Source of the DNA: JBAZLV01 sp964586075
GTDB taxonomy: Bacteria; Nitrospirota; UBA9217
NCBI GenBank assembly: GCA_964586075.1
Contig: CAZPGZ010000007.1
Coordinates: 1 to 64,000 of the forward strand
Reading direction: 5' to 3'
Length of the DNA stretch: 64,000 nucleotides
In this document: positions 8,063 through 17,377 of the stretch, piece by piece
Layout of the letters: the number at the start of each line of letters is the position of its first letter
Position numbering within the stretch: the first letter of the stretch is position 1
Notes under the pieces: model-generated
The model's input: the letters and a program-made list of their open reading frames with translations, nothing else
Told to the model about the DNA's origin: nothing
Databases searched by the model: none
Position numbers and translations under genes: made by a program

Positions 8063-8839
8063 ATGCTGGAAATTAAGGACGTATATTTCAAACATCATTT
8101 CTCGGATGAAGAAGTGCTGCGCGGGATTTCCTTCGGGGTGCCTTCAGGCGGCATGACGTCTCTGCTCGGTCCAAATGGATCGGGCAAGACGACATTATTC
8201 AAGTGCATATCGGGTTTGTGGAGGCACCGGCAGGGGAGTATCGTCTGCAATGGCGTGGATCTTTCATCGCTTTCCCCGGAGCAGCGGGCACGCGTTCTTG
8301 CGGTGGTGCCGCAGGAGCATGAACCTCCGTTTCCGTATTCGGTGTTTGATGCGGTCCTCATGGGAAGGGTTTCCCATGTTTCACTTTTTTCGTCGCCTTC
8401 CCAACGGGATTATGAGCAAACGGAAAAAGCCATGGAAACAGTCGGCATTGCCCACCTGAAGCACAGGGCCTATACAAAGATCAGCGGCGGAGAGCGTCAG
8501 CTTGTTCTGATAGCGCGCGCGCTGGCCCAGGAAGCGCCGCTGCTTCTTCTGGATGAACCCACTTCTCACCTTGATTTCAGAAATCAGGTGTTGACCCTGC
8601 AAAAGGTGCGTGAAATTGTCGTTCGTCAGCAACTGACGGTTCTTATGACGCTTCACGACCCGAATCTGGCCATGCTTTTTTCCGATACAATTGTGATGCT
8701 GAATGAAGGACGGATAATCGCGGCAGGTTCCTCCCGTGACGTTGTTTCCCCTGATAGTTTGAGGGCACTGTACGGGATCGATGTGGTGCTGGTCGGTAAT
8801 AACGGTGCCCAGGTCATTTGCCCGAGGATACCCGCATGA
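8063..8839 (+). CDS. ABC importer ATPase (FecE/BtuD/HmuV type)
   Basis: A 258-residue ATPase: Walker A GPNGSGKTT (36-44), Q-loop region VVPQEHE, signature ISGGERQ, Walker B LLLLDEPTSHLD, and H-loop histidine in LMTLHDPNLA. It follows the permease by 33 nt and powers it. ATG 8063 is preceded by a weak ribosome site. The stop overlaps the ATG of the next ATPase (ATGA), tying import and exporter genes together. Confidence 0.93.
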   Translation: MLEIKDVYFKHHFSDEEVLRGISFGVPSGGMTSLLGPNGSGKTTLFKCISGLWRHRQGSIVCNGVDLSSLSPEQRARVLAVVPQEHEPPFPYSVFDAVLMGRVSHVSLFSSPSQRDYEQTEKAMETVGIAHLKHRAYTKISGGERQLVLIARALAQEAPLLLLDEPTSHLDFRNQVLTLQKVREIVVRQQLTVLMTLHDPNLAMLFSDTIVMLNEGRIIAAGSSRDVVSPDSLRALYGIDVVLVGNNGAQVICPRIPA

Positions 8840-9669
8840 TTGATATCGCAGGGCTGATAAAAAAATATGGCCGCATAACCGCTGTTGACGGTCTTTCGCT
8901 CGAAATCAGGAAGGGAGAAGTGTTTGGCCTGCTTGGTCCGAACGGCGCGGGGAAAACAACCACCATAAAAATGCTTACGACCCTCAGCAAGCCGGACAGC
9001 GGACGCTGCATGATAGACGGTATTGATGTTGTGCAGCATCCTGAAGAGATAAAGAAACGGATCGGCGTTGTGCCCCAGATGAACAATCTGGACCGTGAAC
9101 TGACGGTATACGAAAACCTGCTGATCTACGCCATGCTTCATCGCGTATCAGGCAGAGAGCAGAAAATTGCCGATGCTCTTGCTGTTGTGGGTCTGGGCGA
9201 CCGCAAGGACTCCGTGGCTTCTGACCTGTCCGGCGGGCAGCAACGGAGGCTTCTGCTTGCCCGGGCGCTGCTCCACGATCCCTCCGTGCTCTTTCTGGAC
9301 GAACCGTCTGTCGGGCTTGATCCGCAGATACGGCGGCAGATGTGGGACGTCATCCGCAGGACAAAAATAGAAGGACGGACTGTTGTCATCACCACGCATT
9401 ATATTGAGGAAGCGGAGGCGTTGTGCGACCGGGTCGGAATTTTGTCAAAAGGCAGGCTGATTGCCCTCGACACCCCCTCTGCGCTGAAATCCACCGTGGG
9501 GGAGTATGTCGTGGAGTACATCAGTCCCGAGGGAAAGCTGGTTCAGAGCGTTTATAGAACCCGCGATGAAGCGCATGCGGCGGCAAAAAATCGGGAAAAC
9601 GGCGTCTCTATCAAAAAAACGAATCTTGAAACGGTGTTTATCAAGCTTACCGGGGAGCGTATTGAATGA
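8836..9669 (+). CDS. ABC-2 type transporter ATPase
   Basis: A 277-residue ATPase of the drug/polysaccharide exporter (DrrA/CcmA) kind: Walker A GPNGAGKTT (34-42), signature LSGGQQRRL, Walker B VLFLDEPSVGLD, and a C-terminal regulatory stretch with LETVFIKLTG, typical of DrrA-like proteins. Start ATG 8836 after GAGGA; an upstream TTG at 8818 is less likely. It partners the permease at 9666. Exporters are unusual inside a TonB/FecCD import operon. It may export a metal ligand or a spent tetrapyrrole, but the substrate is unknown. Confidence 0.9.
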   Translation: MIDIAGLIKKYGRITAVDGLSLEIRKGEVFGLLGPNGAGKTTTIKMLTTLSKPDSGRCMIDGIDVVQHPEEIKKRIGVVPQMNNLDRELTVYENLLIYAMLHRVSGREQKIADALAVVGLGDRKDSVASDLSGGQQRRLLLARALLHDPSVLFLDEPSVGLDPQIRRQMWDVIRRTKIEGRTVVITTHYIEEAEALCDRVGILSKGRLIALDTPSALKSTVGEYVVEYISPEGKLVQSVYRTRDEAHAAAKNRENGVSIKKTNLETVFIKLTGERIE

Positions 9670-10412
9670 TATCGGCGGAATGGTATCCCATATTCCTGCG
9701 GGAGATGCTTCTTTTCCGGAAGAAGCTTTTGCGGCTAAGCTATCTCTTCGCGGCCATGGTTGTGCCGATTATTTATCTCGTGACGTTCGGACTGGGCCTC
9801 GGCAGAAATGTTCAGATGCAAGGCACGGATTATATTACTTATCTTATTCCTGGTCTTGTTGCTATGAGTTCGATGAGCAACTCGTATACCTGGGTCGCGA
9901 GTTCTCTGAACCTGAACCGGCTTTATCACAGAACCTTCCAGGTTTTTGTGCAGGCACCGATCAGATCGTCCTCTATTTTGGTGGGAGAGGTGCTCGCTGG
10001 AATAATCAAAGGACTTTTCGCCTCGATTCTCATTCTGATTGCCGGGATTCTGACGTCTTCCGCATTTTCAATCAACATGATTTTTTTCGGCACGCTTTTA
10101 TTGAACTGTTTCCTGTTTGCAAACCTTGGTGTCATCGTCGGGATGCTGACCAAGACCCACGAGGACACGTCCACTTACTCGAATTTTTTTATCATGCCCA
10201 TGGCGTTTTTCAGCGGAACGTTTTTTCCCGTTGATCGGATGCCGCTGGTCTTGAAATGGATTATCTATGTTTTTCCTCTGACGCACACCAATATTTTGAT
10301 TCGCAAACAGGAGCTGGATATCGAAGGTTTGATTTCACTGGTAGTATTGCTTTGCTATGCGGTCTTTTTTTTCTGCTATGGTTCCCGGGTGATACGGAAT
10401 TACAGCGAATGA
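9666..10412 (+). CDS. ABC-2 type transporter permease
   Basis: A 248-residue membrane protein with about six hydrophobic segments and the ABC-2 hallmark near the C-terminal third (MPMAFFSGTFFPVDRMP, then VFPLTH). It starts at ATG 9666 overlapping the ATPase stop by 4 nt, so the two form one exporter. It ends 16 nt before the chelatase large subunit. DrrB-like or NodJ-like family; substrate unassigned. Confidence 0.9.
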   Translation: MISAEWYPIFLREMLLFRKKLLRLSYLFAAMVVPIIYLVTFGLGLGRNVQMQGTDYITYLIPGLVAMSSMSNSYTWVASSLNLNRLYHRTFQVFVQAPIRSSSILVGEVLAGIIKGLFASILILIAGILTSSAFSINMIFFGTLLLNCFLFANLGVIVGMLTKTHEDTSTYSNFFIMPMAFFSGTFFPVDRMPLVLKWIIYVFPLTHTNILIRKQELDIEGLISLVVLLCYAVFFFCYGSRVIRNYSE

Positions 10413-10428
10413 TTGTGAGGATAGAACA

Positions 10429-13400
10429 ATGAAGCTATTTACCATTATGTGGTCATCGTATCTGCCGCTTATGAAAGAAGCCGCGGATGCATCCAGCATT
10501 GAATTGTCTCACTATTCAAATAAGCAAATCAATACCGATCCGAGCATGCTGGAGACCGTATTGTCTGATCTCAAAACTGCAGACATCATTCTCCTCTACC
10601 GGACTGAAGACAGTTTTTGGAACGATGTGGAAGAAGCGCTGAATGATGTCAAGCAGCGTATTCCGGTCGTGGTTGTAGGCGGCGATCCATCTTACTGGGC
10701 TCTTTCAAGTGTTGCTCCAGAAGTTGTCGCAACAACGTATAAGTATCTTCTTTTTAACGGGCGCAAAAATTTTTGCAATATGCTTGCATACCTTATGCGC
10801 ACTATTTTTCATCACGATGTGCAGTATGCTCCTCCGGAAGAATTACCCTGGCAGGGGATTTGCCATCCGGCCAAGGACCAGGTTTTTGATGATATGCTGG
10901 AATATCTTGATTGGTATTCCGGATGGATGGACAATAAGCCAACATACTACGTCGCCTTGCTCTATTCGCGAACGACCTGGGCGACACGGAATCTTGATGT
11001 TGAGCGCTCTCTTATTAATGCGCTCGAAGCAAGGAATATCGGAATAATTCCCGTCTTTTTCTATTCTGTAAAAGATAAGTCCCTCGGCAATCTGAATGGA
11101 ACGGAAGTCATCGATCGGTATCTTATGCGGCAGGGACGGCCGTTTGTGGACGGAATAGTAAAACTTACCGGTTTCTTTCTCAGCAATGCCAAGGGAGAAA
11201 TGAAATCCGCAGATGCCTTGCCGGGAACCGATTTAATGAGGTTGCTCAACATCCCGGTCTTCTGCCCTGTTATTTCTTATTATAAAAGTCACGAACAATG
11301 GCTTGATGATCCGGGAGGACTTGGCGCGCAAGTGGCCTGGAGCATAGCCATGCCGGAATTTGAAGGGGTAATTGAACCCATGATCGTTGGCGCCACGAGT
11401 GGAGTTTCCTCTCCTGCAGAAGAGTCATATGCGGCAATTATCGACAGAATTGACCGAATTGCCGGCCGCATTGCGCGATGGATGGATTTGCGGAAGAAAT
11501 CAAATGCAGAAAAACGTGTCGCGTTTATTTTGAACAATAACCCCTGCGCATCAGTCGAGGCAACGGTTGGCGGAGGAGCGCATCTTGATACGCTCGAAAG
11601 TGTTGCTGACCTTCTGAAACGGCTCAAACAGGAGGGCTATGCAATAAATCCGCCGGCTGATGGCAAAGAATTGATAGAAACTATCATGAACCGCAAGGCA
11701 ATTTCCGAATTCCGATGGACCACCACGGATGAAATTGTGAGCAAGGGCGGTGTGCTCGCAAAAATATCGAAACAACACTATGAACAGTGGTTTAACGAGC
11801 TACCCCAAAAAACGCGTGAGCGCATGATTGCAGCATGGGGCAACCCGCCCGGTGAAGAGAAAGTTGGCGTGCCGGCCGCTATGCTACATGAAGGCAACAT
11901 TCTTGTTACCGGAGTACAGTTCGGGAATGCGGTGGTTTGCGTGCAGCCGAAGCGGGGCTGCGCAGGTGCTCGCTGCGACGGTCAGGTCTGTAAGATACTG
12001 CATGACCCGGACGTGCCGCCGCCGCATCAGTATGTAGCAACATATAAGTGGCTCTCTCGTGATTTCGGCGCGGATGCGGTGGTGCATGTGGGCACTCATG
12101 GAAATCTTGAATTTTTGCCGGGGAAATCAAGCGGTCTTTCCGCTGCATGTTTCCCGAATATCTGTATTGATACCATGCCTCATCTCTACATATACAATGC
12201 CGACAATCCGCCTGAAGGGACCGTGGCAAAACGGAGAAGCAACGCAGTATTAATCGACCATATGCAGACCGTGATGGTCAAGGGAGAACTGTATGGGGAT
12301 CTCGATCAGCTTGCACGCCTCCTTGAGGAATATGAACGATACTGCACAACAGAGCCTGCCAGGGCTCATACCATTCAGCACATGATAACAGCGCAGGTAA
12401 AAACGCTGAACCTGCTTGAAGGGCTGGAATTGACGCATGAGAACTTCAAGGACAATGTACGGGGCATGCATGACCGGTTGCAGCTGTTAAAAGAGACGCA
12501 TATTCCGAAAGGTATGCACATATTCGGCAGAATTCCCGAAGCGGAACGTCTCGGGGATTTTGTGCATGCCATTATGAGATTCGAAACGGGTCCCAGTTCT
12601 CTTCGCGGTTTGCTTGCAACGTTGATCTCGGAAACAGAATCCCTCGATGAAGAACGTTTGCGGGAGCGTGCCGACGAAGAGACCCGGCAAGCATGCCATG
12701 CCATTGCGCTGCGTGGACTTCATCTCGAAGACGTGTTGAGAGAACGGTATTGTATCCCCGAGCAAGCAGCCTCCACAATCGCCACCCTAGACAACGACAT
12801 CAAGACTGTCCTCGCTCATATCCGGGCGTCGGATGAAGTCGGATCATTGCTGAATGGATTCGGGGGAGGCTATGTCTCGCCGGGACCTTCGGGGCTGATT
12901 ACCCGCGGGAGACCTGATATTCTTCCTACCGGCAGAAACTTTTATTCGCTTGATCCGCATAGGATTCCTACTCCTTCCGCCTGGGAGATTGGCAAAAAAC
13001 TTGCCGAAAAAACCCTGGAAAAGCATCTTACTGAAGAAGGGTCGTATCCTGAGTGCATCGCTTTTTACTGGCAGTCCACTGATATCATGTGGTCGGACGG
13101 CGAAGGCATGGCCCAGATGATGTATCTCCTGGGTACTTCTCCGACATGGAGCCGGAGCGGAAGGCTTAAAGGATTTACTGTGATACCGCTTGCAGAACTC
13201 GGGAGGCCGAGGATAGACATTACGGTGCGCATCTCAGGTATCACGCGCGATAATTTCCCCTCAACGATCGATGTGTTGGATGAAGCGATTCAAACTGTCG
13301 CAATGCTTGACGAGCCTCTGGACAAAAATTATGTGCGCTACCATACGCTGGAACGGTTAAACGGTGCTTCTCTTGAAGATATGAATGCAGTGCGTGCCGC

Positions 13401-14220
13401 GACCTACCGGCTTTTTGCGAGTATGCCGGGCACCTATCAGGCCGGCACCCAACTCGCGGTATATGCGTCAGCGTGGAAGACCGAAAAGGACCTCTCTGAC
13501 GTTTTTCTGTTCTGGAACGGATATGCCTACGGCAAGGGAGTCTTCGGCACGCCCGCCCATAAAAGCCTGCAGGAGAGCCTTAAGTCGGTCGACGCTACAT
13601 TCAATAAGACCGTGACGGATGAGTATGACCTTACCGGTTGTTGCTGTTATTTTGGGACACACGGCGGCATGATCAACGCTGCCCGTGTCCTTTCCGGCAA
13701 AGAGATACAGAACTACTACGGAGACACCCGCGAACAGGACCGTGTTTCGGTCCGGACGCTGACCGAAGAAATGCGTCGGATAACGCGCGGAAAGCTTTTG
13801 AATCCAAAATGGATTGAAGGCATGAAAGAGCATGGATACAAGGGCGCGGGAGAGATCAGCAAGCGCGTGGGACGCGTGTATGGCTGGCAGGCGACCGCCA
13901 AAGCGGTTGATGACTCGGTTTTTGACGATATAACCAGAACCTTCATGATGAATGAAGAAAACCGTAAATTTTTCCAGGAAAACAACCCATGGGCGCTCGA
14001 AGAGATGGCCCGGCGGCTTATTGAGGCCGTGGAGCGCAATCTCTGGAACCCGTCTCCCGATGTCCGGGAAGCCCTTCGCGAACTGTATGTTGAGATTGAA
14101 GGATGGATCGAGGAGCGCATGGGCGACATACAAGGCGAATTCCAGGGTGGTAGCATCGACATTATGACGAAAGAGGATGTTGCCGGCTGGAAGAAAAAAA
14201 TGGAGGAAATACTAGGATGA
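10429..14220 (+). CDS. cobN: CobN/ChlH/BchH-family chelatase large subunit
   Basis: A 1263-residue protein, full length for the cobaltochelatase CobN / magnesium chelatase H family. The hallmark block starts near residue 549 (VVHVGTHGNLEFLPGK) and continues with ADNPPEGTVAKRRSNA. In the family this subunit binds the tetrapyrrole and inserts, or in HmuS-type relatives removes, the metal. ATG 10429 follows GAGGA. It overlaps the ChlI-like gene by 4 nt, and both AAA+ partners are present, which favours an ATP-driven chelatase over a stand-alone HmuS-type dechelatase. No chlorophyll or corrin biosynthesis genes are nearby, so the metal and tetrapyrrole are open. Nickel or cobalt is suggested by the operator and the importer. 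Confidence 0.9.
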   Translation: MKLFTIMWSSYLPLMKEAADASSIELSHYSNKQINTDPSMLETVLSDLKTADIILLYRTEDSFWNDVEEALNDVKQRIPVVVVGGDPSYWALSSVAPEVVATTYKYLLFNGRKNFCNMLAYLMRTIFHHDVQYAPPEELPWQGICHPAKDQVFDDMLEYLDWYSGWMDNKPTYYVALLYSRTTWATRNLDVERSLINALEARNIGIIPVFFYSVKDKSLGNLNGTEVIDRYLMRQGRPFVDGIVKLTGFFLSNAKGEMKSADALPGTDLMRLLNIPVFCPVISYYKSHEQWLDDPGGLGAQVAWSIAMPEFEGVIEPMIVGATSGVSSPAEESYAAIIDRIDRIAGRIARWMDLRKKSNAEKRVAFILNNNPCASVEATVGGGAHLDTLESVADLLKRLKQEGYAINPPADGKELIETIMNRKAISEFRWTTTDEIVSKGGVLAKISKQHYEQWFNELPQKTRERMIAAWGNPPGEEKVGVPAAMLHEGNILVTGVQFGNAVVCVQPKRGCAGARCDGQVCKILHDPDVPPPHQYVATYKWLSRDFGADAVVHVGTHGNLEFLPGKSSGLSAACFPNICIDTMPHLYIYNADNPPEGTVAKRRSNAVLIDHMQTVMVKGELYGDLDQLARLLEEYERYCTTEPARAHTIQHMITAQVKTLNLLEGLELTHENFKDNVRGMHDRLQLLKETHIPKGMHIFGRIPEAERLGDFVHAIMRFETGPSSLRGLLATLISETESLDEERLRERADEETRQACHAIALRGLHLEDVLRERYCIPEQAASTIATLDNDIKTVLAHIRASDEVGSLLNGFGGGYVSPGPSGLITRGRPDILPTGRNFYSLDPHRIPTPSAWEIGKKLAEKTLEKHLTEEGSYPECIAFYWQSTDIMWSDGEGMAQMMYLLGTSPTWSRSGRLKGFTVIPLAELGRPRIDITVRISGITRDNFPSTIDVLDEAIQTVAMLDEPLDKNYVRYHTLERLNGASLEDMNAVRAATYRLFASMPGTYQAGTQLAVYASAWKTEKDLSDVFLFWNGYAYGKGVFGTPAHKSLQESLKSVDATFNKTVTDEYDLTGCCCYFGTHGGMINAARVLSGKEIQNYYGDTREQDRVSVRTLTEEMRRITRGKLLNPKWIEGMKEHGYKGAGEISKRVGRVYGWQATAKAVDDSVFDDITRTFMMNEENRKFFQENNPWALEEMARRLIEAVERNLWNPSPDVREALRELYVEIEGWIEERMGDIQGEFQGGSIDIMTKEDVAGWKKKMEEILG

Positions 14221-15224
14221 TATTCCCGTTTACTGCACTCGTGAATCAGGAAGAGATGAAAACAGCGCTGATTCTGAACGTGATTGATCCATCCATCGGC
14301 GGTCTGCTGATTATGGGTGAAAAAGGAACAGCGAAAAGCACGGCCGTACGCGCTTTGGCAGAACTGCTTCCGGAATTGGAAACCGTTCAGGACTGCCCTT
14401 ACAATTGCGATCCCGACGGCATGCTCTGCACCGAATGCAGGGAACATCTGCCGAGCCACGGCCATCTGCATAGGGAAAAACGCAAGATGCGCGTCGTCGA
14501 ACTGCCCCTTGGAGTCACCGAAGACCGTTTGGTCGGGACGCTCGACATAGAACATGCAATCCGCAGGGGAGAAAAAAGGTTTGAACCCGGCATCCTGGCG
14601 GACGCGAACAGAAACTTTCTTTATGTAGACGAGGTGAACCTGCTTGAGGACCATATCGTGGATCTGTTGCTCGATTCCGCGGCGATGGGTGTCAACACTG
14701 TCGAGCGCGAAGGCGTTTCCTTTGTGCATCCCGCGCGGTTCATTCTGGTGGGCACTATGAATCCTGAGGAAGGGGATTTGAGGCCCCAGCTTCTCGACCG
14801 GTTCGGGCTTTGCGTGAATGTCACCGGAGTAAAGGACAAGACGCAACGCATTGAGATTCTGCGGAGAAAGGCATCTTTCGACAATAATCCGGAAGCTTTT
14901 CTGGGTTTGTGGGAGGAGGAGCAGCGGAAACTTGCTGAGAACATAGTTGCGGCTAGGGAAAAGGTTAACTCTATTCAAGTCGATAACGTGCTCGAAAAAA
15001 TTGTTGCAGTCACTGCTTCACTCAGTCTGGATGGACATCGGGCGGACATTGTAATGATGAAGACTGCCCGTGCGCTTGCAGCGTTCAGAGGTCTCACCAC
15101 AATCAGACAAGAGGAAATAAGGGATGCATCCTGGCTCGCGCTTCGTCATCGGTTAAAACGGCTCCCGTTTGAGGAGGTCGGCGGAGACCGAGAGAAAGTG
15201 ACTGCGGCGCTGGCGCAATTATGA
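14217..15224 (+). CDS. magnesium-chelatase I-like AAA+ subunit
   Basis: A 335-residue AAA+ ATPase: Walker A GEKGTAKST (34-42), a cysteine cluster (CPYNCDPDGMLCTEC) as in many BchI proteins, Walker B with FLYVDEVNLLEDH, sensor and arginine region LVGTMNPEEGDLRPQLLDRFGL. In the family it forms a hexameric ring with the D subunit that drives metal insertion by the H/CobN subunit. It overlaps its neighbours by ATGA on both sides, so the three chelatase subunits should be made in coupled fashion. Confidence 0.93.
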   Translation: MIFPFTALVNQEEMKTALILNVIDPSIGGLLIMGEKGTAKSTAVRALAELLPELETVQDCPYNCDPDGMLCTECREHLPSHGHLHREKRKMRVVELPLGVTEDRLVGTLDIEHAIRRGEKRFEPGILADANRNFLYVDEVNLLEDHIVDLLLDSAAMGVNTVEREGVSFVHPARFILVGTMNPEEGDLRPQLLDRFGLCVNVTGVKDKTQRIEILRRKASFDNNPEAFLGLWEEEQRKLAENIVAAREKVNSIQVDNVLEKIVAVTASLSLDGHRADIVMMKTARALAAFRGLTTIRQEEIRDASWLALRHRLKRLPFEEVGGDREKVTAALAQL

Positions 15225-17026
15225 GCTGTTCTTCTTTTATAGGCCATGAAGATGCAAAACTGGCGCTTATTCTGAATGCAATTGATCCTCGGTGCGGAGG
15301 CGCGCTTTTTATCGGTGAAAGAGGCTGCGGAAAAACAACACTGGCCCGCTCGCTCCGATCGATTCTTTCTCCGGGGACTCCCTTTATTGAACTTCCCCTC
15401 AATGTAACCGACGACGCTCTGCTCGGTACCATCTCCATGGAAGATACTCTCAGAACAGGAACGCGTGTTTTTCAAGAAGGCATCTTTTCTCGCGCCCACA
15501 ACGGGGTTTTATTCATCGACGATGTGAACCTGCTGTCCCCGGACATTATTTCGCTTGTGCTTGAGGTTCAGGGCAGGGGGGAGAACATTGTTCAGCGTGA
15601 AGGCCTCGCTGTCCGGCATCCGTCCTCATTTATTCTTCTTGCCAGCATGTGTCCGGGGGAGGGTGAACTTTCTCCTCATCTTCTGGACCGCTTCGGCATG
15701 TGCGCGGGATTTGAACATTTGACCACTGCCGAGCAGCGAATTCAAATCATGCGATATGCGCTTGAGGACAAGGCAAGGGCAGCGGATCGTGAGAAAAGGG
15801 AACAGATAGAAAAAGCACGCGGCAGAGTCAGCAGCGTGGCGCTAAAAGACCGCATGCTGGAATATATTGCGGACATCTGTCTCACGTATCATGTCTCAGG
15901 CCATCGGGCTGACCTGTATCTTCTTGCCGCAGCACGCGCGCAGGCTGCTTTGCGAGGTTCAAGAGAAGTGACGCGTGACGATGTGGATTCAGTGGCACCA
16001 CTCGTGCTGGTACACCGAAGACGGGAAGTTCAGCCTCTTCCTCCGGAAGAGCAGGAAGAGGAGCGTGAACAACCCGAGAAAGAGCACAACGCTCCATCTG
16101 ATACAAAGCAGAAACAACAGCCCCAGGATCTGGATAAAGACCAGGATGAATCACCTCCAAAACCACGGGAGATGCCGCCGCAGAAGGAAGAGATATTTCA
16201 GGTCGGCGACCCCTTTAAAATAAAACGGCTTGTTTTCAGCAAGGATCGGATGGAGCGCTCAGCTTCCGGTCGCCGCACGCGGACACGCACAAAGAACCGA
16301 GGCGGTAGGTACGTCAAAAGCGTGCTCAGGGAAAACAGGGATGTTGCAATTGATGCCACCCTTCGTGCGGCGGCGCCGTTTCAGCACATGCGCAACCGGC
16401 GGAATGTGCTGGTGATCGATGATGATGACTTTCGTTATAAGAGAAAGGAGCGCAAGATGGGGCACGTCGCGATATTTGTCGTGGACGGCTCCGGCTCCAT
16501 GGGTGCGCAGAAACGGATGATTGCGGCGAAAGGTGCTGTGCAGTCTCTCCTGCTGGACTGCTATCAGAAGCGCGACAGGGTCTCGATGATTGTATTTCGC
16601 AAAGATAAGGCTGAGGTGGTGCTTCAGCCCACGGCAAGTGTTGAACATGCCGCGCGGAGGTTGCGTGAGATACCGGTGGGCGGCAAGACCCCGCTCGGTG
16701 CAGGACTGCTTGAAGCATACCGGCTTATAGAACGATTTGGTAAAAAACGTTCGGAAACCCGGTTCCTGATTGTCCTGATCACTGATGGGAGGGCCAACCA
16801 ATCGCTGAGCGAGATGACACCGGATGAAGAGGTTAAGCGGACAGCACATCTGTTGCGTGACCGGGCCGGAATCGATGCTATTGTGGTGGACATCGAGGAA
16901 AAAGACCGTTTTACAACCACCGACCGCGCGATAAGAGTGGCGTCTCTGCTGAAAGCTGATTATTACACAATCGATGATTTGAAGTCGGAATATCTGCACG
17001 ATCTTGTGCAGATGAAGAAGCAATAA
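15221..17026 (+). CDS. magnesium-chelatase D-like subunit (AAA+ plus VWA)
   Basis: A 601-residue protein: AAA+ domain (about 1-260; Walker A GERGCGKTT, Walker B-like VLFIDDVNLL), an acidic Pro/Gln/Glu-rich linker (about 270-330), and a C-terminal von Willebrand A domain with the MIDAS motif Asp422-x-Ser424-x-Ser426 (DGSGS). In magnesium chelatase the D subunit bridges the I ring and the H subunit through its MIDAS site. The Walker motifs look intact, unlike many BchD proteins in which they are lost. It is the last gene of the locus. Confidence 0.92.
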   Translation: MSCSSFIGHEDAKLALILNAIDPRCGGALFIGERGCGKTTLARSLRSILSPGTPFIELPLNVTDDALLGTISMEDTLRTGTRVFQEGIFSRAHNGVLFIDDVNLLSPDIISLVLEVQGRGENIVQREGLAVRHPSSFILLASMCPGEGELSPHLLDRFGMCAGFEHLTTAEQRIQIMRYALEDKARAADREKREQIEKARGRVSSVALKDRMLEYIADICLTYHVSGHRADLYLLAAARAQAALRGSREVTRDDVDSVAPLVLVHRRREVQPLPPEEQEEEREQPEKEHNAPSDTKQKQQPQDLDKDQDESPPKPREMPPQKEEIFQVGDPFKIKRLVFSKDRMERSASGRRTRTRTKNRGGRYVKSVLRENRDVAIDATLRAAAPFQHMRNRRNVLVIDDDDFRYKRKERKMGHVAIFVVDGSGSMGAQKRMIAAKGAVQSLLLDCYQKRDRVSMIVFRKDKAEVVLQPTASVEHAARRLREIPVGGKTPLGAGLLEAYRLIERFGKKRSETRFLIVLITDGRANQSLSEMTPDEEVKRTAHLLRDRAGIDAIVVDIEEKDRFTTTDRAIRVASLLKADYYTIDDLKSEYLHDLVQMKKQ

Positions 17027-17230
17027 TAGGAGTATTCTGCCCGATTCCCGTTGTTTACGATACTCTTTTCCCTGCCGGAGAAAAACCCGCTGATATTGGT
17101 CAATCCCTGCGACATGGAATCACTTGGATCCTGCCGAAGGGGACTCCACTCTTCTGTTACGCTTCCGATTTTTTCCGACCCGATAGAGCCAAGAACAAGC
17201 CTTTTTGTTGATTAGTGTATTATAATTTTC
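17027..17230. other. intergenic region after the chelatase genes, no gene seen
   Basis: About 200 bp between chlD and the metE promoter. I see no start with a ribosome site and no clear terminator hairpin with a T tract. One frame stays open for a stretch (around 17055-17215) but has no start or recognisable motif. It may be a decayed gene or plain spacer. Confidence 0.4.
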
Positions 17231-17260
17231 TTGACAGCAACTACATATTGCGTATATATT
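17231..17260 (+). promoter_or_regulatory. promoter of the riboswitch-metE transcript
   Basis: TTGACA (17231-17236) is followed after 18 bp by TATATT (17255-17260), in an AT-rich stretch. It lies about 120 bp upstream of the cobalamin riboswitch and is the only good promoter candidate before metE. It has no GTGyTAC half-site. Confidence 0.65.
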
Positions 17261-17377
17261 ATAATTGATAACAAGATACTGTGGTTATTTTGAATGCAGG
17301 TGCGAATCTCATTTAGAAAGGGGGTGTTTTTTTCTAGAAGTGAAGTGTTGATAATGAGTGCTGTATAACCGAACCGA

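Noticed and set aside
7160..8098. 312-codon minus-strand frame with many His/Arg/Lys residues
   Set aside because: Exactly opposite the FecCD permease; the residue bias is what an antisense of a hydrophobic gene gives.
10429..14220. calling the large subunit HmuS and the locus a haem uptake operon
   Set aside because: The gene order resembles hmu loci, but the AAA+ I/D partners and nickel-type operator argue against fixing haem as substrate; kept as an alternative only.
13716..14978. 420-codon open frame on the minus strand across the end of cobN and the ChlI-like gene
   Set aside because: It lies fully opposite two well-recognised genes, has no family motif and no ribosome site; a shadow frame of GC-biased codons.
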